This document shows positions 12,237 through 24,252 of a stretch of 64,000 bases of DNA, one piece after another. The number at the start of each line of letters is the position of its first letter. Within the stretch, counting starts at the first letter, position 1. Position numbers and translations under genes: made by a program. Below the pieces are notes generated by a model that ran no database searches, was not told where the DNA came from, and saw only the letters and a program-made list of their open reading frames with translations. This DNA is from Poronia punctata (Eukaryota > Ascomycota > Sordariomycetes > Xylariales > Xylariaceae), in assembly GCA_022579005.1 (NCBI GenBank), contig MU401569.1, forward strand, positions 1 to 64,000, in the 5' to 3' direction.

Positions 12237-14489
12237 ATATATCAATACAAACCCTTAGAGGAGAATCCCAGTTCTATCCGACTACTTCAACTCCGTTCAA
12301 ACGGATCAGCAGCAGCAGCAGCAACAGCCGTACATGAAATCATCCACGTGAAACATTCCGAAGCTCCGAAATATGCTGCCTTATCATATACCTGGGGCGA
12401 CAACATGTTCGACCACGACCTAGACGTCGGCGAAGGTGAAAAATTCAAGATAACAGAAAACCTCTCGGACGCACTTAGACAGCTATCGTCGTTCGTGGCA
12501 GAAGAGCAGGATCTCTTGCTATGGGTAGACGCGGTATGCATCAACCAGCAAGACGTCCGGGAGAGGGGAAAACCAAGTCGCGCTCACGGACAGGATATAC
12601 CGATCGGCCGAGATGGTCGTCGTCTGGCTTGGCAAGGGGGGGGGGGACGAGGAGAGTGATCTGGCAATGGAATCCATCGTCCGATGGAACGACATGGTAA
12701 AGAATTTCCGCGGCGGGGGGGGGAAGACGGGGAAGACGGACAAGCAAGAAGATCGCTAAACGAGGCGATTGGGAAAATATCCCGGGATAATAAGACGACC
12801 GGCGTATGCGGACCTCTCGGATCGGCTCCGGCCCGCGCCTGGTTAGCTACCTATCCAATCCCTCTGGGAACGACCGTGGTGGAGCCGGGCGTGGATCGTG
12901 CAGGAGGCGACCGCGCTATCGCTCGACAAGACGATATTATGCTGCGGGGACGGGAAGACGGACCTGCACCAGATGCGCATCGTACTCCAGTGGATATCCG
13001 GTACGAGGTACCTATTCTCTGCCGACGCGGCGGAATACCAGTTCCTGGTGTCTAGTTTCGAGCAAGGGTTCGCCGATCAGTTGGACCAGCTCAAGTCCAA
13101 GCTGGAACTCGACCAACGACCTTTCGTGTCCATGCTGAAGAACGTCCGGAAACCTAGGTACGACTGTCTTGATCAGCGTGATAAGGTCTTCGCCACTGTT
13201 AGTCTAGTGGCCCTCGGATGTAGATCGAGTTCGAGACGTCATCAGAATTCAGGCCGGATTACACGAGATCGCTTGCGGAGGTTTATATAGACGTTGTGCG
13301 GTAGGTATCTGATTGCTTCGTGTCCGCGACAAGAAAGATGGTAAACTCGAGTTGCCTCGGTCACGTCGTCCGCGTCCGTCCTTCTGTCGATTGGGATAGA
13401 CTGTCCCTCCCTCCGTCCTCCAAAAACGACGAAAGAATCCCCACCTGGGGTCCCCCGGGGGACTGGCGCGGTCCAAAAAAGTCGACATCGTCGAAGTTCC
13501 GCCAACGTCTCCTCTCCCCGCAACAACGCGACGACCCGAACGAATACCGACCCATCCCGCCTACCTCTCCAGCGGGCCGGTGACCGTCACCGACCCCCTA
13601 AATTCCACATACCCAACCGAACATTAACCATTGACGGTTTTACCTTACCCATCGACACGATCAATCTAAGTTCTAACGCACCCCGTATCAACCAAGACGC
13701 GATTATCTTATCAGACGCGAGCATCGAACGAGCCTGGTTACCCAAACCCACCCCTTCATCCGAATCCAAAACAAAATACAAAACAGGCGAGAACCCCCTC
13801 CTCAAAGCATATGTACGTACAACCACGCGATCCTAGCCGACATCGTCGGCAGCACCGAACAAGTGGATATCCTCGACCGGTCGACCCCATAGCAGTCACT
13901 GCCTCATTCACTCGCGGATGCCGCCATGGATTGGCATCTCCTCGATAGTACCGTAGTAGTGATAATGATAATCCTCTTACCACCCACCGAATCATCTGTC
14001 ACAAGTCTACCTACACTGCCGGGGGGGTCCGGTCCGCAAAGACTTATTGTTATTGCACAAGGAGGGAAGGAAGGTTTCTCTGAGAAGCAGAGGTCTCCTG
14101 TATCTACTTATATAAGCGTTTCGGTGTATACTTGGCCTGTACACGTAGGCACCGAGACCGGAACCGTGACAGAATCACAGACCCGTAGACGAATCTTCTT
14201 GCTCAACGATCTTCGCAGTCAGTATGACTGTCGGTCGGAGAATGTTTATGACAAAGGAAGGATACGTTGGTTTAGGACCTGCTGATGCGAGGGTCGGGGA
14301 TGTCGTCTGTGTGCTTTTCGGTGGGAGGCTTTTTTTATGTTTTACGTCCTGTCCAAGGAGAAGAAGGAGGAGAGGGAGGGTTGGGGTGTCATGAGTTTGT
14401 GGGGGGGATGTTATGTTCACGGTCTTATGGATGGGGAAGCTCTTCATATACGATCGGGTGAGGGTGTTACTACGTTTGTTTTGGTTTGA
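12237..14489 (+). pseudogene. HET-domain (heterokaryon incompatibility) pseudogene, LTR-interrupted
   Basis: Family motifs appear in order but in shifting frames. They are: YKPL near the start; IRLLQLR (about 12,275); ALSYTWGD (12,381); LWVDAVCINQQD (12,517); WWSRAWIVQEA (12,877); RDKVFA (about 13,170); PDYTRSLAEVYIDVV (13,254); a P-T-W...DW motif (about 13,440); LTIDGF (about 13,624); and past the LTR, EGYVGLGPADARVGDVVCVL (about 14,253) and YVHGLMDGEAL (about 14,415). HET proteins trigger death of fused incompatible hyphae. Lesions visible are: ATA at 12,237 where ATG is expected (inferred); an extra A after the CINQQD motif; TAG at 12,844; a frame change near 13,210-13,240; a GGTA duplication at 13,300-13,307 creating TAG; TAG at 13,834; the solo LTR at 13,997-14,171; and frame slips in T and G runs near 14,320 and 14,400. 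Some homopolymer slips could be sequencing errors; the stops, the 4-bp duplication and the LTR cannot. Confidence 0.88.
13997..14171 (-). mobile_element. Solo LTR, 175 bp, inside the HET pseudogene
   Basis: It begins TGTCAC and ends GTGACA, a perfect 6-bp TG...CA inverted terminal pair. On the minus strand it carries a CTTATATAAG promoter-like box. It matches the mutated LTR at about 1,900-2,026. No internal retroelement sequence is attached, so it is a recombined solo LTR. GAATCA occurs directly after the right end and again 2 bp before the left end, a candidate but imperfect target duplication. It is too short to be an efficient RIP target, which agrees with its intact state. Confidence 0.8.
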
Positions 14490-15519
14490 TTATTCCAATA
14501 ACTGTAGCAGAAGAGCATTGGATTTTCGGTAACGTTTGATATTTGTCGAGAAAGGGGGCGATAATTCCGCTGTCTCTAATTTTCAAGGAAAAACACATAC
14601 TATATATCTTGATTATCCGCCACTTAAGTAAACAAGGTTTAATAAATATAAATATAAAAATATATAGACATAAATAAAAACAATGAACTTTGAAAAGAAG
14701 TCTCCAATATATTTCATCAAGATTAACTTGAGATGAAAAATAACTGCACTGCCCAGCAGAGCTTTCCTTTCTCTTCTTCCATTCTCCTATTCGTTTCCAT
14801 CCCAGCCCATGATTTGTCCGTTCACTCTTCTTGCCGCCACCGTCTATATGTATGTGCCAAAAAAAAGAAATAAACATGAGACAGGTCTCCGTCCACCCAC
14901 AACAAGGTATCAAATAATTGTCCTTTTCGGCGGGTTTAAAGCAATACATGAAAGACGATCTATAATTAAACAAACTATTTTAAAAAGAATCAACTTAAAG
15001 AAAATGAGGCGCAATGTTTATACCTCTTTTGTTATTAAAAGTGAATATAAGAGTGTTGTAGGATGTGCTTAAGAAAGAGGAAGCCGAGAGAATGATGACT
15101 GTGCATCCCGGATTATGAACCGTCAAACAAGAGGTAGGTATACCGGTATATGCTCTCCAGGTTGGCTCCGTCCGACTTGCAGATCTTGTGCAAGCTAAAG
15201 GTCGCCATTGGCAATAGAGGATACGGCTCGTGGTTGTTCTTTTGGTCCCCATACTGAGGGATCGGCGTCCATGGTGGAATTTTCCGGACGGCGCAGATAT
15301 GGACATGAATCAAATACAATGGAAAGGGGGGAAATGAAAAGATGTAAAACAAAAAACCGGCTCCAATCGTAAATAAAACAAATAGATTTCGTGCCCGTCC
15401 CCGTCTATATCATTCCCTTTTTTTTCATCCCCATGGCCATGTCAAAACCCCAGTCCAAGGTAAGAAAAGGAGAGTCATCGTGAGACGTGAAGAAGGGTTT
15501 CCTTCCCAGAGATAATATC
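14490..15519. other. Intergenic, no recognised gene
   Basis: Several frames of 80-167 codons exist on both strands, but none resembles a known family or shows convincing splice structure. The segment is the 3' flank of both the HET pseudogene and the Rua1-like gene. Confidence 0.5.
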
Positions 15520-17592
15520 TTAGATCATGTTTTTGGCGTTGGGGACCAATATTGGCTTTCGTGCATGTGCTTTCGTTGACTTCTTCGGTGTGGAATGTTG
15601 CACAATGGTGAGAGCCGGTGTTGGCGTGGGCGTGGATATCCTGTTGGATGCATGCGAAGGCGCCATCGGCTGCTCGATTCTAGGCTTAGTAGCCAATGGG
15701 GCGGCTAGATTCCTCGAATGGCTGCTCTCGCGTCGCCTCTTGGGCGCATCTTTTATCTTGGGGTGTGTGTGGCACTGTTTCGAGTTAGTGACACGATAAT
15801 GGCGGTGTGGTGTTTTCTGTGTAGACATAGACACAGACACATGAGAAGCAACAAGGCAAAAGGGGGCGGTTTACCTTGTAGGCGTGTCGGAACCAAGTTG
15901 TGCCCTTCTTTTTGCTGCTCACCAACGCGATCCAATCATTACAGCTACTGCACAAGCCCTCCCAAGCATCTGGGCTCCCATCCATTCGGCGGGTTTCCTG
16001 CGGTCCTTGGAAAGGGTTTCCTGTGCGCGGGCTAATCCCGTGTGCGAAGCACTTGTCGTACCAAAAGGCAGAATTCTTCAGTACTAGCCACCGACCGGGC
16101 TTGCAAGTGCCGCACCAGCCCTCCCGCTTATTACCGTGTCCACGGACCCATTTGGGTGTGTACAAGTCTCCTTCATATCGTAGCTCTTGCTCGCGAGGGG
16201 TCAAGTCTGGGTCGGAAGGGTTCATGTCCTCTGGCGGTGGTGGGACTGGTTCATCCTGCAACGAAGAAAACAGATCCGGCGGATCCGAAAGATCGGTGTA
16301 GCGGCCATGTAGTGTATGCGGATCGGCATTGCTTTGCAACATTCTAAACATCCCGTGCGACACCAACGGAGCAGGCTTCTCGTAATGTTGTGGCTCGGTA
16401 TGGAAGCCATTCGAAGGCAAGGTCGGAGGCATTCGTGTCTCCAGCATTTGAAACGGAGGCGGGTGGGATACCAAGAATTGATACTGCTGCATGACTTGCA
16501 AGTTTCCAAAGTTGAGCGGGAGCGAATTGTTAGAGACAGTAGGCGATGAGTGGTGTGACGGCATACGTCCACCAAACGCATCATGGGTATGATGATAGAC
16601 GAAAGGCGAAGGTCGTCTGTTCGATTTCGTGGCATAAGATCCCGTTGACCACCTCTTGTTCCGGGCACTGTTTTCCACGTTGTAAGGGGGCGATCTTACG
16701 ATCGACCGAGACGGAGAGGCACCACGACCGCGACTTTGTGCGCGCACCAGATCCGTCCGGCTTTGTGGCGGCATCCGAGGCGACGCCACCGGGGACAACT
16801 GTGTCGAGGACATGAGCGAGTTCCTATTCGACGGCGGTGGGTAGTCCGATGAATGGGACGGCGCTTCAGACAATGTTGTAGAAAATTCTTCATAGGGGGG
16901 CATGTCCGAGAGCCCAGTGGTTGACACGGTGAATGAAGAGCCCGAGATGGGACGCGGTTTCAGCCCCGACTCCAATTTCATCGCATCGTTCTCTACGTGC
17001 GTGTTCGGATACCTCAGATCGAGTACCGGAATGGCTTCATCCGTTGTAAAAGCCTGGCCGATAGGCATGTCACCGTCGAAATGAGGGAGTTCGAGATTGT
17101 CTTCGCACGGTTTCGATATCCAAGTGTCTATTGTCGCGGTTAGTAACCATGCGGCAACAGTCGACTAGCTGGCTATACTTACTAGTAGCCATCCCCACGT
17201 CTGGATAAAATGCCTGATTCATCGAGATGGGGTGCGACATGATGTCGCTCGGTGTCTGGGTTGTCAGACCTGACGAGGTTTCCCACGACGGCATCGAACC
17301 GAACTCATCTCCAGCGCAGAAAGAAAAGCCTTCATAGATGGTAGCTGGCCTTGGTCGCGAGGCTTGAGGTGTATGCGCCGTCCAGACGTCGCCCAGTTCT
17401 TTTGTGCCTGCTTCCAGTCCCGTCATGGCGGCGCTAGTAGTAGAATTCGTAGGTTGTCCGTCCACCTTTGACGTTTCCCCAAAGTCGAAGACGAAGCCAG
17501 TCGACTCCAGCTGCTGGGGTCTAGCCGTAAATTAGCACGGCAGCACACGGGCGATGCTTCAGGGCGAGACTTTACAAATATGTATGGTCCAT
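15520..17592 (-). CDS. Rua1-type zinc-binding transcription regulator
   Basis: The model has exons 17,592-17,576, 17,520-17,183, 17,127-15,875 and 15,774-15,520, which sum to 1,863 nt and give 620 residues. Residues about 430-542 form the Rua1 C-terminal domain (Pfam Rua1_C/DUF4451). It is recognised by EGDLYTPKWVRG, REGWCGTCKPGRW, FWYDKCFAHGIS, WEGLCSSCNDW, and WFRHAYKCH, the last complete only after the final splice. Paired Cys and His suggest zinc binding. The family is named for Ustilago Rua1, which activates glycolipid biosynthesis genes. The target here is unknown. The N-terminal two thirds is Ser/Pro-rich and disordered-looking. The tail is basic (KDAPKRRRE), a likely nuclear signal. 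Introns have GTAAGT or GTAAAC donors and a TACTAAC branch at about 17,143. The 17-nt first exon (start MDHTYL) is inferred from phase and signals, so the start is less certain than the rest. Confidence 0.85.
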
Positions 17593-18901
17593 GTTGATGG
17601 GTTCATCCACAGAGCAGGAAGGATGGAGATTTGTCTTAAATCCCGTACCTGGGTAAGCTGAAGTAGTGATGAAGATATCGTCAGCAGACAAGATCGGATG
17701 GATGTTCGACGTGAAACTGGATCGAAACTACGCGTAAGAGGTAGATTCAAGCCATATTCGAAGTCTCGGGGGTGTATGTGAGAGGAATAGGAGAGGGCCG
17801 GTTTCGACTTAATCTGCATACCTCGTACAATACCCGAGAGTATTTCTTGTTAAGCAACTAATTAATACCCGGCGAGGGTAATTAAGGCCAGGAGCTGATA
17901 GAAGACGCAAGTCGGGTATAACAGAAACTAAAATGTGCTAGTGGGCGTGTGTATGTTGTGTGTATGTGTCACACACCTCGCGATGAGAAGAACAGTTGAA
18001 TGAGACTGGGGAATGGCTTGAGCGATTGGAGCTAGGTAACGCTAGTGGTCGACGGGGATCAACTACGTATCCTGTCTGTTAAGGAGCGTGGTGTGAGAGG
18101 TTTCGAAGGAAGGACAACCAGTTGGGATGGTTGGATCAGGCACAGGCGTCGTGGTACCTGGTAAGAGAGCCAGCTCCCGATATTATAGATCGGAAGGGCT
18201 ATAATATGCTTTATTGTGTGTGGTAGAGAAATGAGTGACTGGCAATAACATGCCTTGGGACCTATAGTAGCCGTCGAGCGAGTGGTGTGGCAAGAAGAGA
18301 GTAAGAGAATACAGTCCCAGAGGAAGGTACAGGCCGGGGAGAGGCATAAAGTACTAATCGGATATAGGCATCATTCCAGATCGCTTCCCCAAGATCCAAC
18401 TCTTAACACAGTCAACTTGGGTCGGGGTCAGAACCCTAGTACGAGCTAAACCGGGTTTTCTGATACAAAAATGGACACATCTAGGCATCTGGGATAGATA
18501 CAGGCGTACGTTTTCCTTTTTGGCCTCTCTCGAAATGAACATCACCACAGGGCAATGGACAAGATACACCAAGCCCACTTACTGGGGACTTGCCAGGATC
18601 ACGGCAACAAGGCCGAAAAAGGTTACATCTGCCGCCGTCATGTGTTCCCGTTGAACGTCACCCCGGGAGTAAACATCTCTAGTAGTTAAATGTAAGGGAC
18701 TAGGCGACATGGTGGGCTGTATGAGATGTATGGGACGTATGTGTATGAGACGTATGAGGGAGTGACAGAGGGATCAAGTCAAGCCGTTGGATACACGTAC
18801 TAAGAATGCGCAGTCGGAAACCGCGATGAGATGTCAGGGAGTACCTACCTTGTCAAAGACCCCGTCCAAGACCCATTATAGGTGTACTATTTCGGACTAG
18901 T

Positions 18902-18930
18902 CAGGACCAGGACCAGGACCAGGACCAGGA
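18902..18930. repeat. (AGGACC)n microsatellite
   Basis: Nearly five perfect hexanucleotide copies in the gene-poor stretch. Confidence 0.9.
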
Positions 18931-21900
18931 TATAACAGGAATGTCAACATACCTTTTTAATGTGCAGTAGGGCAGAAGAATGCAGGACGAAAAACTGGGG
19001 AAGGACTGCCAAGATTGAGAAACCTAGTCTAGCGAGACTCAAAATTCAGAAAATAGCCGTCCTTCGGGACAGGCACCGCTGGAGATGATACGAGTACTTT
19101 GGAGGGGGTGGCCGTACTATTCTTCTCCTCCTAACTGCTATTCCCCCGAACGTAGGTGGCCAAATACAAGGATTATAACATCACCACTGCTACTGTACCA
19201 AACGTCAATTGTGGCTGTACCTGCCGATGTGACAAAGAGTGCAACTATTTGCCTTGGTGAACCTGCCGCATTATCCATATAGCACCATATACTCGTACCT
19301 GTGACTCGCGTTTGGAAAAACAACAGGCGATTCGTTCGTTTGGTGCTGAATTACGTCCATGATAAAACCGGAACACATGGCCAACAGGGCATATTGATCA
19401 TACAGGCCACTATTACGGGACATGGCATCCTTGTCTAGCGATGGGAGTGTCGACCGGGCGACGCAACTTACTATCTTTGGACCTTGACCAGCGGTAGGAC
19501 TAAAATTGTAGGCGTGGGAATGAGAGAGGGCGCGTTATGAACAGTGAAGCTTTGGGCATTACAGAGGTTGAGATCATAGATCAGTTCCTTGACACCACGG
19601 GGATATCTGATATAGTTTATGTTACTTGGCCACTACTTAGTGTTAGCTTTCCTTGGTGATCTAAACCTTGACTTAAAAGCCCGTAAGCTATCGTGTGTCG
19701 TCAAACAGGTTAAGATGCCACCAGAAAGCGCGACAGTGAGTGTCCATATGTGGCGACAGAAACTTATTGTTTATCAGACGACCAGGGGATAAAGGTAGGC
19801 CACGTACGATGCTATAACAAGGTACCTAATGGACGGGATAGGATCTGAGTTTAATCGGACCATGACGCAAGAAGAACTAGGGCAGATTTGTCGGCTTCCA
19901 GAGAGAACAGCGATGGATCCATACGTATCACGGCCTCGAGCGGGACTCAAGACACATCATGATTATTTTTGAACGGGTTCCGAAAACTACCTCTCCTAAT
20001 CCCATCTGTGGGAGTGGCTTTGACCCCGCGTCAAAGGGCTGACAATATTACGCAGCGGCTGTCCACTTCTCCGTCTTCTTTATTTCTTTTTCCGTCCCTT
20101 CTTGTTCGAGAACATGCAGTGCGTGCTAAGCCACGATGAAAAGGGACTAGAAGCCCTTCGAAAGAGGTGAAGCTAGCAGCCAGGGTCGGAAACGGCAGAT
20201 ATAAGCCTCTAATGGGATCAGGTCCCAAGTAGAACATGCAGATGAAACTCGGGCACCCTAATTCCGAGTTGTAGAGGGTATCATCGAAAGAAGGTGCGGT
20301 CTAATTTGGACCGAAGACCATTGACGTGATGTTATGATAGAGGGCAGTCAAGTCTAGAGCACTGGGGAAGTGGACGCCTACGTGTCTGTTGAATCGCATG
20401 GACTGAGAATTGAAATTTGACAAGTACTAGCGGCTGTCGAATCTAATGATAGACTCTTCCGCAGGTATACTGACCAAGTTGTAAGCGAAATGCGCGCTAG
20501 GTCGCAAGTATGTGTAATAAAGACGAACAAGTTTGTAGGTTAGAATAGATGGTTTACGACTTTTGCTCTTCAGTCGTTGCGGAGAGTTGCGTTTGACGTT
20601 GTAAACCTGGGAATTAGCGTGGTGGAGTTGAAAACCGGTCGTCCCAGCAACATAATTGGTCACATCGGCAAAGGTGGAGTCGGCCCCTTGCAGCGGCTTG
20701 TCTCAGATTTTGTCACAGACTCGATCCTTGTCTGGGGTTATTGACGGATCGTTTGGGTGACTTGTTGGTTGGCGTGCCAAGGATTTCCACTGGAAGTCTG
20801 GACTCGGTTCTCTCTCTGCAACTCGGCAAGTCTTTAATATCTCCTACGTGTAATAATTCAAAACCATTGTCTTGATTTAGCAAGAGACACCTTCTCATAA
20901 CACCGACAAAGAACCGAATGCGCTCTTGTAACTCATATAATTACATACCGTCGCAACATATAAAAGCTGGGTATATAAACCACCTACCTAACCAGTTACG
21001 ATTACGATGGCAGCGTAGGTTTCCCCGAACGTGTACAATCGATGTTTTGCATTTACATCTCCTGCATGCTACCTACAATAATATGTAGGTACATACAAAC
21101 TTACCTACATATGCGGGTAAGATCTTGAAACTTCCTTGGTGGAGTAACATCACGACCACAAGAAAATAGCGTACTTCCAGGATATAATCTAGAAACACTA
21201 GCTTCGTCAAGGTACTTTTTTTTTTCTCCTGCATACAAAATTCCTTTTGGTATTTTTAAAGGATAATTACTAAAATATATAGGGAGATCTCACTTGAAAC
21301 AACACTATATTCCATTCTCATTTATCTAAGTATTTATTACCTCCGTAGTTAAGCGAGTTTTCTCTTTTTCTCTCTCTCTTGTTTACAATACAGCCCCATT
21401 ACTACACCCCGCAGGTGCTTGCTTGCTTGCTTACTTAGTAACATGCTCTCAGCTTCAGGTTTTGGAAAAGAGTATAAAACCATGTCGTTGCAGTCGTACA
21501 ACATCTCCGCATGGTCAGCCCTGTCGGGATACTATACAAACTGGGTATCTTGGGAAACACAAACAAGGACAAAAAGCAACGACGACAACATACATTACAG
21601 ACAAACAAGTAAGTGTGATGAGGAAAGAGATTGTATGTAAGTGAAAAAAAAAAAATTAGGCAGATACATAAAGCCCTGGCACTCAATGGGCGGCAGCACC
21701 CTTCCGCGCGTCATTTATACCCCGGTGTTTCTATTTCCATCGCGGCGGGAACCCTTTCGGAGTTATACCCTAGTATGGTGGGTCCGATGCGCTTTTGTTT
21801 AATGTTTCCAATTTTTCGACCGAGACCGGTTGAGCAGTAATTAATAATACTGTAATACGAGTACGGTTATGTCCGGCAGTTCTAAGCGGGCGGGTTTGCC

Positions 21901-21942
21901 AAGGTTAAAGATGTTTGACATACATATGGGGTCTGCAAGTCA

Positions 21943-21972
21943 TTCTTCTTATTCTTCTTCTTCTTCTTCTTC
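21943..21972. repeat. (TTC)n microsatellite
   Basis: A run of TTC triplets with one ATT interruption, non-coding. Confidence 0.85.
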
Positions 21973-23508
21973 CACCCTCTAGTTAAAATGGTTGTGTACC
22001 CCCAAAAAGTCGGTGCCTAATCTGTCTACGGTCCGGCCCGGAGCACATACTACTTAGAGAAGCACATCTTTTGTTATACAAATATGTAGTCCAACCAGTT
22101 AGATGCTTAAATGACCACAAGTTTACACCTAGACTTCCCGGCTTCCGTATCCTTGTGTGTGTTTGAAGCAAAGGCTTTGGCTGCTTACTGCAGGGAGAGG
22201 TGGAATGCGTGGCGTTCTTGAAGGCTTGTAGGGAACTTCTAATATCCAGACTCCTCCATCATTTATCACGAGTCAAGAGACAGATATAGTAGATAACCGT
22301 CGTGATAGGCAGAGACTGGCGGCCTCTAAGCCATCTGGACCTGCGTTCAACATGGATATCTTAGATGGTAGGTACACATCGATGTAATAAACCTTTTACA
22401 GACATGCTCATCATGTGAAAAGCGTGGTTCATGACACGCGGCTACTTTGCATTCGGTATATCTGCCTTGCCGGGTCCGGTCCTGATGAAAATAGAACCTG
22501 ACTTGGCCATGTAACATGTTCTCTATAGCCTCTTGTTAGATGTGTTCGGGTTGACAATGGGATCGTGCTTCCCCATCTGTTCGATGCGTGCGGGGGCTAA
22601 ATTACCCCATACCCATATAGACCATACATGTAAAGGGGTGGCGAGGTAAGGCAAGTTGAGGTGTGAGAGAACAGGGCAAGAAAGCTTCCATCAGTTCAAG
22701 AGGGTTTTCGGTGGAGCCGCCGATCCCGCGGCCTTAAAACACAACTGCTGGGATACGTCTCGTTGCCATATGTCATTTGCATAACATGTCAAACCTCTTT
22801 GGGAAATTAGTCAATGCTATCGTCTTTTTACCCACGCAGATGCCCGCGGGCTCCTCGGGACCGTCATCCTAAGGTGCTTATTATATGGCGGTCTTTTATG
22901 ATGATCTTGGGATAAAGACAGACGAGATCTGCCTCTGTAGATAATAAAAGTACCGTGCGGTATGTATACCGTCAAGCCATCCGCAGCCACTGCGCGTGCC
23001 ATTGTCATATGTAGGTACAACAGGTGGAAGAGCGTAGCAACGTAGGACGGGATGTTTGGGTCTGATCCCCTGTTTTGCCCCGGTGACTGTTTAGAGAGTC
23101 TGCAAATCTCGAGGATAACCGAAGTCAGTCACGTGGCAGCATTTGGCCAGTTGGTTGCCTAAGCTCGTTTATTTGCAACTGTATCGCCCGAGTTTAATCT
23201 AAGCATGCAGGCCCCGATGGCCTATGCTGCCGATTAAATCTCCAAATTGCAACCATGGGTGCTCGCTGGCCAGACGAAACGATATGATGCACACATTTTA
23301 TACCAAGACCCCCGACGCCAGACCCCGAAACGCCACACATAGAAACGAACGATGAATACACGCACTTGCACGACAGATGGCTGGATGGTGCCCAAGGTTG
23401 GTCTTGGGAGCTCTCTTTCGTTGGGGCGAATTAGAACAGAACGACCGGTCGAGTGATTTGAATATGGATTGTCGAGATGTCCGCAAATGCTATACCCGCC
23501 TATACATC

Positions 23509-24252
23509 CTATTCCCTGTTGATCTTTTTCCACACCTCACTCTCCACCGCAGCGAGCCGTTCCCCTGTTTGTTGTGCCAACTTTTTGGCAGCTCCCCATA
23601 CACCATCTGAGCCGTCACCGTTGTCACCCGCTGCTGGCTGCTCCATGGCTGATCTCTGGTACCGGTCCAACTCGGAGGCGTTTGCATTTTGATGATAGCC
23701 CGAGGGGTGTGAAAGGTCGCGGGCGCCGTCAGCATTCACGTCCCTGCCTATGGGAAGAAACTGGGCACCGTACTGCGCTGAAGATGGTTGAGTTGCCGTA
23801 GCGGTGCCTTGATGTTGCCATGACGGAGGTGCCGTAGGAGCAGGGATAGACATCTGATGCGGGTAGGATACCGTCGTGGCAGTTGAGAAAGCGGGAGCAG
23901 AAGTTGGAACTGGGGCTGGGGTTTGGACAGGCGGTTGGTATCTTTCCCCGGTCTTGGGCGGAGGTGGAACACTGCTGAAGGGGGTAGATCCTGGCTGGGG
24001 CGGTGCCGGGCTGGAATCAGCCATCGAAGTTGTTGGAGTAGGTTGTACAGGCGCATATGGGTGTGATGGTACAGCACCAGGCTGAGCCTTGGAAGCAGCC
24101 GTGGCCTGGGTGGGTGGCGGATGAGTTGACGTGGGTGATGCAGTTGTTCTCTGACCACCTGTCATGGATTCCGCCGTGGCCGTCTTGGGCGTGACGCCAT
24201 CAGGTTTGGCTGCCGTGATAGGACTATTAGTGTAGACAGGAATGGGCGCCAT
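23509..24252 (-). CDS. Pro/Thr/Ala-rich protein of unknown function, conserved C-terminus
   Basis: A single exon of 247 codons starts at the ATG at 24,252. The first 190 residues are low-complexity Pro, Thr, Ala, Ser and Gln, with no signal peptide or membrane segment. The last 30 residues change character and read as an amphipathic helix (AAKKLAQQTGERLAAVESEVW), preceded by an acidic Gly/Asp stretch (DNGDGSDG). I recall similar C-termini in uncharacterised proteins of filamentous ascomycetes, but I cannot assign a function. Continuous coding over 740 bp with a family-like end argues against a chance frame. Nothing nearby suggests a role. Confidence 0.7.
   Translation of the reverse strand: MAPIPVYTNSPITAAKPDGVTPKTATAESMTGGQRTTASPTSTHPPPTQATAASKAQPGAVPSHPYAPVQPTPTTSMADSSPAPPQPGSTPFSSVPPPPKTGERYQPPVQTPAPVPTSAPAFSTATTVSYPHQMSIPAPTAPPSWQHQGTATATQPSSAQYGAQFLPIGRDVNADGARDLSHPSGYHQNANASELDRYQRSAMEQPAAGDNGDGSDGVWGAAKKLAQQTGERLAAVESEVWKKINRE

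Larger units (their letters stand above)
17593..23508. other. 5.9-kb gene-poor stretch
   Basis: Balanced composition, no AT-rich decay, and no protein family that I recognise on either strand. All open frames are short. It contains a hexanucleotide run (AGGACC, 18,902-18,930), a TTC run (about 21,943-21,972), and recurrent GTAGGTA motifs near 21,060-21,110. It could be the regulatory region of the Rua1-like gene, contain a non-coding RNA, or hold a fast-evolving gene with many introns. Confidence 0.5.

Noticed and set aside
12684..13055. Separate 123-codon gene inside the HET region
   Set aside because: A wrong-frame reading of the HET pseudogene. The adjacent frame carries the WWSRAWIVQEA motif.
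23574..24158. Opposite-strand and alternative frames over the Pro-rich gene
   Set aside because: Shadow frames of biased composition; the frame ending in AAVESEVWKKINRE is the coherent one.
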